From an uncultured Pirellulaceae bacterium (GTDB taxonomy: Bacteria > Planctomycetota > Planctomycetia > Pirellulales > Pirellulaceae), in contig CAKQNH010000369.1 of assembly GCA_934255105.1 (NCBI GenBank), positions 1 to 5,713 of the forward strand: a stretch of 5,713 nt of DNA, in the 5' to 3' direction. The position numbers and the translations under genes were made by a program. How positions within the stretch are numbered: position 1 is the first letter of the stretch; every line of letters begins with the position of its first letter. Positions 1 through 3,627 of the stretch are shown here, piece after piece. The notes beneath the pieces were generated by a model. It saw only the letters and a program-made list of their open reading frames with translations. It made no database searches and was not told where the DNA came from.

Positions 1-78
1 AGCCGCGTTAACCGATTCAAGCGGACATGCGAGCGTAAACACAAGCCATGAAAGCAAGATGGTTTTCCAGAACATCAT
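1..78 (-). CDS. N-terminal fragment of an exported protein (runs off the left edge)
   Basis: Only the first 26 codons are in the window. They read MMFWKTILLSWLVFTLAC, then PLESVNAA: one Lys, a hydrophobic stretch of about 12 residues and a V-N-A/A end that fits signal peptidase I cleavage near residue 25. The Cys at residue 18 is preceded by T-L-A, which is a poor lipobox, so a lipoprotein is less likely. Two ATG codons stand in tandem (first bases at 78 and 75). An AGGAG motif (complement of 84-88) lies 5 bases before the first and 8 before the second, so either could be used. The frame has no stop to base 1. The gene begins 48 bases after the stop of the acyltransferase-like gene on the same strand, so co-transcription is likely. 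The mature protein lies outside the window and its function cannot be stated. Confidence 0.7.
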   Translation of the reverse strand, partial: MMFWKTILLSWLVFTLACPLESVNAA

Positions 79-83
79 CAAGG

Positions 84-88
84 CTCCT
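84..88 (-). promoter_or_regulatory. Ribosome binding site of the left-edge exported protein
   Basis: On the minus strand this reads AGGAG, 5 bases before the ATG whose first base is 78 and 8 bases before the second ATG at 75. Together with the signal-peptide-like translation it supports a real gene start here rather than a chance open frame. Confidence 0.6.
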
Positions 89-126
89 ATGAGCTGAGGT
101 AAAAGTATGATATTCGCTGCAGGCCA

Positions 127-1521
127 TCAGACCTTTAAGCAGATGACATTATCAATTGCAGCTACATAGTGCGCCAAGAATGCCCGGCTGTTGGCCACTG
201 TAAAATGTTTCGGATCGCACCGCAAACAGACCTTCAGGACTCGCCGGTAAGTGAATACGGAAATCGTCAGCCGCGTGCCATTGCGCATCGGTGGCACCCC
301 ATTGATGTCCGTCAGCAAGAGGTTGCCCGCGCGCAGCAAACCTTTTTCAGATGGGAACGAAGCACTAAACCGCTTGGTCGGATCGCCAGTGTTCGAGACG
401 ATGGCGGTGGCCACGCGGCGTCGACTCACGAATCCGCGTTTCAGCCATGTGGGAAGTCGCACGAGGAATGCCATCACGTACATGAACGTGGTTATGTGCC
501 TCGTATGCTTGAATTTGAGGAGTTCTTGTGCCAGCGAGTTGATCCCTTCAAGTGAATCGACGCATTCGCTCGGCCGGCGGCGAATCAAGGCGTAAGTAAC
601 CAAGTTCGCAGCGGTGCTGAGTCGGGTGTCCGCTTCGCGCAAATCCATTGGCATCATGATGCAGTATTGTCCCCGCTGCCGCACCCCTTGTATTTCGCTC
701 CACGTGTTCAATGAAACAAGCAATTGCTGAATCAGCAGTTCATTGGTCGTCTGACCACGGGCCTCAGCGACGTGCCGCAGCTTTTTGTAACGGGCTTTGT
801 CGAACTCGAAATCACATAAGCCTGGGAACAGCGGTTCCGGTGCAGCGTCTGGTTCAGAACTACGAACGGGGGCTAGGCTCTGCATCGTCTGCATTGCCAT
901 CATCGCCGCCTCGGATCGATCGTAGGTGATCTTGCCATTTTTGCCTCGATACCGTTCGACGTTGTAAGCCGCTTTGACTCGCATCCGTAGTTGCAGCGGA
1001 TCGAACTCGGGCAGTGATGATTCGACGGGTTGGCCGACGAGGTCCGCGTAGAACCACAGCCAATCACCGAGCATTTGATACGCACCGATACCATCGCACG
1101 TCGCATGATGAAACTGAGTAGTGATGGTACAACGCTCCTCGGCGGCGCGAATCCAAACTCGCAGTCCCACCTCCTGTCGCAGGTCGATCGCTTCGCCGAG
1201 TGGCAATTCGAGTGGTTCGTCGATCGCTCCCCAAGAGATTCTGACGGTGGGTTGCTCCGCCGCGACCCAGCAATCCCGTTTACCTTTGGCGGGTTTGACA
1301 TTTGCCTGCAACAGCGGATGTCGGCTCAGTGCTAACGATAGAGCGTTTGTAATAGCTTGGCGATTGATTTTGCCATCGAATTCCATTTTGACGACGAACG
1401 TCATCGGATAGTCGGCTTGATCATCCCACAACATGTACTCTTCGAAAGGTGTCAAATACAGAGGAAACAAGCGCGGGACGCGTGCGGGAGCGGCAATCTG
1501 AGGTGAAACGGCAGTGGTCAT
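127..1521 (-). CDS. Stand-alone condensation-domain / acyltransferase-like protein (HHxxxDG family), 464 aa
   Basis: The protein carries HHATCDG at residues 138-144, the HHxxxDG signature of the CoA-dependent acyltransferase fold shared by NRPS condensation domains, wax ester synthase/DGAT enzymes, alcohol acetyltransferases and BAHD enzymes. The second His is the usual general base. Upstream, residues 20-70 (PLYLTPFEEYML, then a segment ending LSRHPLLQA) match the N-terminal lobe of that family. Downstream, VSNTGDP (375-381) sits where wax synthases and condensation domains carry an SN-type motif, and a beta-rich C-terminal segment (417-436) follows. A length near 460 fits one complete two-lobed domain. 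No carrier, adenylation or membrane segment is visible, so it is a free-standing, probably cytoplasmic enzyme that transfers an acyl group to an alcohol or amine; donor and acceptor are unknown. The open frame extends to 1722, but the ATG at 1521 has GGGAGAG just upstream and the family similarity begins after it. It is transcribed away from the sulfatase. Confidence 0.85.
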   Translation of the reverse strand: MTTAVSPQIAAPARVPRLFPLYLTPFEEYMLWDDQADYPMTFVVKMEFDGKINRQAITNALSLALSRHPLLQANVKPAKGKRDCWVAAEQPTVRISWGAIDEPLELPLGEAIDLRQEVGLRVWIRAAEERCTITTQFHHATCDGIGAYQMLGDWLWFYADLVGQPVESSLPEFDPLQLRMRVKAAYNVERYRGKNGKITYDRSEAAMMAMQTMQSLAPVRSSEPDAAPEPLFPGLCDFEFDKARYKKLRHVAEARGQTTNELLIQQLLVSLNTWSEIQGVRQRGQYCIMMPMDLREADTRLSTAANLVTYALIRRRPSECVDSLEGINSLAQELLKFKHTRHITTFMYVMAFLVRLPTWLKRGFVSRRRVATAIVSNTGDPTKRFSASFPSEKGLLRAGNLLLTDINGVPPMRNGTRLTISVFTYRRVLKVCLRCDPKHFTVANSRAFLAHYVAAIDNVICLKV

Positions 1522-1526
1522 TAAAG

Positions 1527-1533
1527 CTCTCCC
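1527..1533 (-). promoter_or_regulatory. Ribosome binding site that fixes the acyltransferase start
   Basis: On the minus strand this reads GGGAGAG, with the GGAG core 7 bases before the ATG at 1521. The 67 extra codons of the longer open frame (to 1722) are Arg/Cys-rich and unlike the N-terminus of the family, so the site favours the 464-residue product. Confidence 0.6.
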
Positions 1534-1638
1534 GCAGAGGCAGGGAAGTGAACATACGCGGTGGCGGCGGTCAGCCTGCATTCTGCTAAAACGACAAAAG
1601 TCCGCAGCAAGATGAAGTTCGATCCTAGCTGGACTACG

Positions 1639-1658
1639 ACGGAAAGTCGAATTTCCGT
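1639..1658. repeat. Short inverted repeat, 7-bp arms with 6-base spacer
   Basis: The arms ACGGAAA (1639-1645) and TTTCCGT (1652-1658) are perfectly complementary around GTCGAA. The site lies about 120 bases upstream of the acyltransferase start, where an operator or a small leader hairpin could sit. There is no flanking T-run. A repeat this short can occur by chance, so no role is claimed. Confidence 0.3.
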
Positions 1659-1805
1659 GCATATTTTCAAGTTGGCTAAGCAGCCCAAGCGCCTTGCAGC
1701 CACTCGTTTGCGCATCGCGCATGTCTTGCTCAGGCCAAGACTACAACGGCTGAATGAGTCATCGTTTGAGCGTTCACAGCCATTCCAAAACCGCTCGGCA
1801 ATTCC

Positions 1806-1889
1806 CCGCAAATAGTGCTTCAAGCTCCGCAAATACTGCTCCAAGCCCCCCAAATACTACACCCATCTCCGCAAATGCTACTTCAAATG
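1806..1889. repeat. 21-bp tandem repeat, four units
   Basis: Four adjacent 21-base units run 1806-1826, 1827-1847, 1848-1868 and 1869-1889. Each begins CCGCAAAT or CCCCAAAT, continues with A/G-C/G-T-G/A-C and ends in a C/A-rich tail; the first two differ at only three positions. A weak fifth unit may precede them (about 1785-1805). Because 21 is a multiple of three, every frame reads as a seven-residue repeat. The minus-strand frame that is open from 1986 to the stop at 1774-1776 gives heptads such as LGAVFAE and LEALFAG. The plus frame gives Ser/Ala/Pro/Asn-rich heptads such as SANTAPS. This could be a minisatellite or the decayed remnant of a heptad-repeat gene. Confidence 0.8.
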
Positions 1890-1954
1890 CGGGGCAGTCG
1901 GCGACAATCGCCGCCCAGTTAGTCGGCACGATTGCGCGATGTGGAATTTGCGAT

Positions 1955-1974
1955 ACTTCTCGCTGAACGCCACC
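1955..1974 (-). repeat. Left arm of a distant 20-bp inverted repeat
   Basis: On the minus strand these bases read GGTGGCGTTCAGCGAGAAGT, identical at all 20 positions to 2139-2158 on the plus strand. Weaker similarity continues on both sides: a TCGA..TAT segment before, and an AAATT-type segment after. This copy points toward the acyltransferase-like gene but lacks the TATGAT hexamer that follows the other copy; CACATC stands at the same spacing. Confidence 0.8.
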
Positions 1975-2045
1975 ATATTCGTCGAGCTAAATCAGCAGCA
2001 CGCTCACCTTTGCTTGCATTTTCGCACTCCTACTCAGCCGTAGGC

Positions 2046-2101
2046 GGTACTCGTACTCCTACTCGATGCCCCCATGCGAATCGAGTAGGAGTACGAGTAC
2101 C
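2046..2101. repeat. Perfect 22-bp inverted repeat of GAGTAC/GAGTAG hexamers, 12-base loop
   Basis: Bases 2046-2067 are the exact reverse complement of 2080-2101, separated by GCCCCCATGCGA (2068-2079). The arms are made of hexamer units (GAGTAG, GAGTAC, GAGTAC on the right arm). Related pieces lie nearby: ACTCCTACTC at 2026-2035 and GAGTACGAGTAC at 2110-2121. As RNA it would fold into a strong hairpin, but neither strand has a T-run after it, so it is not a standard intrinsic terminator. It lies upstream of the likely sulfatase promoter and would not be in that transcript. It resembles REP-type or other dispersed palindromic intergenic elements. Confidence 0.85.
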
Positions 2102-2109
2102 ATTTCATT

Positions 2110-2121
2110 GAGTACGAGTAC
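2110..2121. repeat. Extra GAGTAC direct repeat next to the palindrome
   Basis: Two tandem GAGTAC hexamers, identical to the outer part of the right arm of the adjacent palindrome and 8 bases beyond it. They suggest the palindrome grew by copying of hexamer units. Confidence 0.6.
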
Positions 2122-2138
2122 GAAAAATCGAGACTATC

Positions 2139-2158
2139 GGTGGCGTTCAGCGAGAAGT
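2139..2158 (+). repeat. Right arm of the distant 20-bp inverted repeat
   Basis: Bases identical to the minus-strand reading of 1955-1974. This arm overlaps the presumed -35 region of the sulfatase promoter and ends 11 bases before the TATGAT hexamer, so a protein bound here would be well placed to control the sulfatase. Confidence 0.8.
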
Positions 2159-2175
2159 GCCGAATTTGCTATGAT
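2146..2175 (+). promoter_or_regulatory. Putative sigma-70 type promoter with extended -10 for the sulfatase
   Basis: TATGAT at 2170-2175 matches five of six bases of the TATAAT consensus and is preceded by TGC (2167-2169), an extended -10 motif. TTCAGC at 2146-2151 is a weak -35 candidate with an 18-base spacer. Transcription would start near 2182, leaving a leader of about 50 bases before the ATG at 2234. Promoter rules in planctomycetes are less well defined than in Escherichia coli, so this is a candidate only. Confidence 0.4.
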
Positions 2176-2220
2176 ATCGCCTATTGCACTGTTTAGGGCA
2201 ACCGGATACGCGTCTTTCGA

Positions 2221-2226
2221 AGGGGA
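2221..2226 (+). promoter_or_regulatory. Ribosome binding site that fixes the sulfatase start
   Basis: AGGGGA lies 7 bases before the ATG at 2234 and the reading that follows is a signal peptide. The open frame itself reaches back to an ATG at 2066 inside the palindrome, which has no such site and would put 56 non-family residues before the signal sequence. Confidence 0.65.
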
Positions 2227-2233
2227 CTTGAAA

Positions 2234-3595
2234 ATGAAGCAACTTATTTCCTGTTTCGTTTTTTATTTTTTGAGTAGTATCTCGCTGGGATTGGAACCGC
2301 GGCCCAATATTGTTTTCGTGCTGGCCGATGATCTAGCGCAAGGAGATTTGGGATGCTATGGACAGAAATTGATCCAGACACCAAATCTCGATTTGATGGC
2401 AATCGAAGGGACACGTTACACTCAGGCTTATTCGGGCACCAGCGTATGCGCCCCCTCGCGGTCTTCGCTCATGACGGGGCTGCACATGGGGCACTGCCCA
2501 ATTCGTGGGAATCATGAATTGAAAACGGGCTCCAAGTACGGTGCTGGCCAACTTCCCTTGCCAGCTTCCACTGTGACCGTGGCTCAGTTGCTACAGTCAG
2601 CCGGCTACGCCACTGCCTGCGTCGGCAAATGGGGAATGGGGCAGTTCGACACCACCGGTAGTCCGCACAAGAAAGGCTTTGATCATTTTTTTGGTTACAA
2701 CGGCCAAGTTCACGCGCACAGCTATTTCCCAACCTATTTGCATGACGACGAATCTCGCATCGAACTGCCGGAAAACAACGACAATGCCAAGAAGACTTAT
2801 GCCGCCGAGCTGATTCAGAAAGACATGCTCCAATGGGTTAGCCAGCAGCGCTCAAAGCCTTTCTTTCTATTTTATGCCACCACCTTACCGCATGGAAAGT
2901 ATGAAATCGATGACCTTGGCATCTATGCCGAGCGGAAGGATTGGACACAGCAAGAGCGGGCTTACGCGGCGATGGTCACGCGGTTGGATACCGACATGGG
3001 ACGGCTATTCAATTTGTTGAAGGAGATGCAAGTCGATCAAAACACGCTGGTCATTTTTGCCGGGGACAATGGTTCCTCGTTCGCCCCCGATTCGGACATT
3101 GGAAAGCGATTTGATCAATCGATGGGTGGAACCTTACGAGGCTATAAGCGCACGATGTACGAAGGCGGCTTGCGTCAGCCAGCGATCGCGCGCTGGCCCG
3201 GTGTGGTGCCTGCTGGACGCGTCAGCGACGAGCCCTGGGCATTTTGGGATTTTCTTCCCACCGCCGTTGAGCTCGCACATGCAACCCTGCCACCTGACCT
3301 TCACTCCGACGGAATCTCGCTGGTTTCCTATCTGAAGGGGAGCAACGCGCCGACACGCGATTACTTCTACTGGGAACTTCACGAACGAGAGCCCAAGCAG
3401 GCGATCCGATTCGGGAACTGGAAGGGGGTGCGCAATCGTATCGGCGCGTCGACTGAATTGTACAATTTGGAATCAGACTCCGCCGAAAGCCATGACGTGG
3501 CGCGCCAGCACCCGGAACTGGTTGCCAAAGCGGAACAACTGATGGACGAGGCCCGCGTTGAGAACCAGAACTTTCCGTGGGTGGCCAAGCGGTGA
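2234..3595 (+). CDS. Secreted sulfatase, arylsulfatase A-like (formylglycine type), 453 aa
   Basis: This is a family S1 sulfatase, hydrolysing sulfate esters outside the cytoplasm. After a signal peptide (MKQLISCFVFYFLSSISLG, cleavage probably after residue 19) the sulfatase fold starts at PNIVFVLADDLAQGDLGCYG, where D32 and D33 are metal ligands. VCAPSRSSLMTG (71-82) is the C-x-P-S-R signature: C72 should be converted to formylglycine and R76 supports it. K132 lies in GKWGMG, H220 in TLPH, D278-N279 in FAGDNG give the other metal ligands, and K305 in LRGYKRTMYEGG lies in the conserved substrate-side segment. The usual GKWHxG His is Gly here, a variant seen in a sulfatase subset. The C-terminal subdomain (IRFGNWKGVR, ELYNLESD) is complete, and the length is normal for a short member. 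The maturase (FGE or anSME) is not nearby. The substrate cannot be read from the sequence; sulfated polysaccharides are typical for the family. It probably heads an operon with the gene starting at 3628. Confidence 0.95.
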   Translation: MKQLISCFVFYFLSSISLGLEPRPNIVFVLADDLAQGDLGCYGQKLIQTPNLDLMAIEGTRYTQAYSGTSVCAPSRSSLMTGLHMGHCPIRGNHELKTGSKYGAGQLPLPASTVTVAQLLQSAGYATACVGKWGMGQFDTTGSPHKKGFDHFFGYNGQVHAHSYFPTYLHDDESRIELPENNDNAKKTYAAELIQKDMLQWVSQQRSKPFFLFYATTLPHGKYEIDDLGIYAERKDWTQQERAYAAMVTRLDTDMGRLFNLLKEMQVDQNTLVIFAGDNGSSFAPDSDIGKRFDQSMGGTLRGYKRTMYEGGLRQPAIARWPGVVPAGRVSDEPWAFWDFLPTAVELAHATLPPDLHSDGISLVSYLKGSNAPTRDYFYWELHEREPKQAIRFGNWKGVRNRIGASTELYNLESDSAESHDVARQHPELVAKAEQLMDEARVENQNFPWVAKR

Positions 3596-3613
3596 CAGGC
3601 GAAACAATCTTCT

Positions 3614-3617
3614 AGGG
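3614..3617 (+). promoter_or_regulatory. Weak ribosome binding site of the toroid protein
   Basis: AGGG stands 10 bases before the ATG at 3628, inside the 32-base gap after the sulfatase stop. An in-frame TAA at 3622-3624 rules out any earlier start, so the ATG at 3628 is the first possible ATG. The gap holds no terminator-like hairpin, in keeping with read-through from the sulfatase. Confidence 0.45.
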
Positions 3618-3627
3618 TGTCTAAATT

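Larger units (their letters stand above)
1522..2233. other. Divergent intergenic region rich in repeats, no convincing gene
   Basis: About 710 bases separate the start codons of the leftward acyltransferase-like gene and the rightward sulfatase. Bases 1522-1805 hold nothing firm beyond the ribosome binding site and one short inverted repeat. From 1806 to 2158 the DNA carries a 21-bp tandem repeat, a pair of distant 20-bp inverted repeats and a GAGTAC-hexamer palindrome. A promoter-like sequence lies at 2146-2175. Short open frames cross the region on both strands, but none has a good ribosome binding site with a recognisable product. Confidence 0.75.

Noticed and set aside
1522..1722. N-terminal extension of the acyltransferase open frame to a start at 1722
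   Set aside because: The extra 67 residues are Arg/Cys-rich and unlike the family, whereas the ATG at 1521 has a GGGAGAG ribosome binding site.
1806..1889. CRISPR array
   Set aside because: The 21-bp units are directly adjacent with no spacers and diverge from one another, and there is no cas gene.
1754..1966. Plus-strand Ser/Ala/Pro/Asn-rich open frame
   Set aside because: Its composition comes directly from the 21-bp repeats. It has no ribosome binding site and no recognisable domain.
2046..2101. Intrinsic terminator
   Set aside because: The stem is strong but no T-run follows on either strand, and it lies between divergent gene starts, not after a gene.
2066..2233. Longer sulfatase starting at the ATG at 2066
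   Set aside because: That start lies inside the palindrome and upstream of the likely promoter. The ATG at 2234 has AGGGGA and opens a signal peptide.
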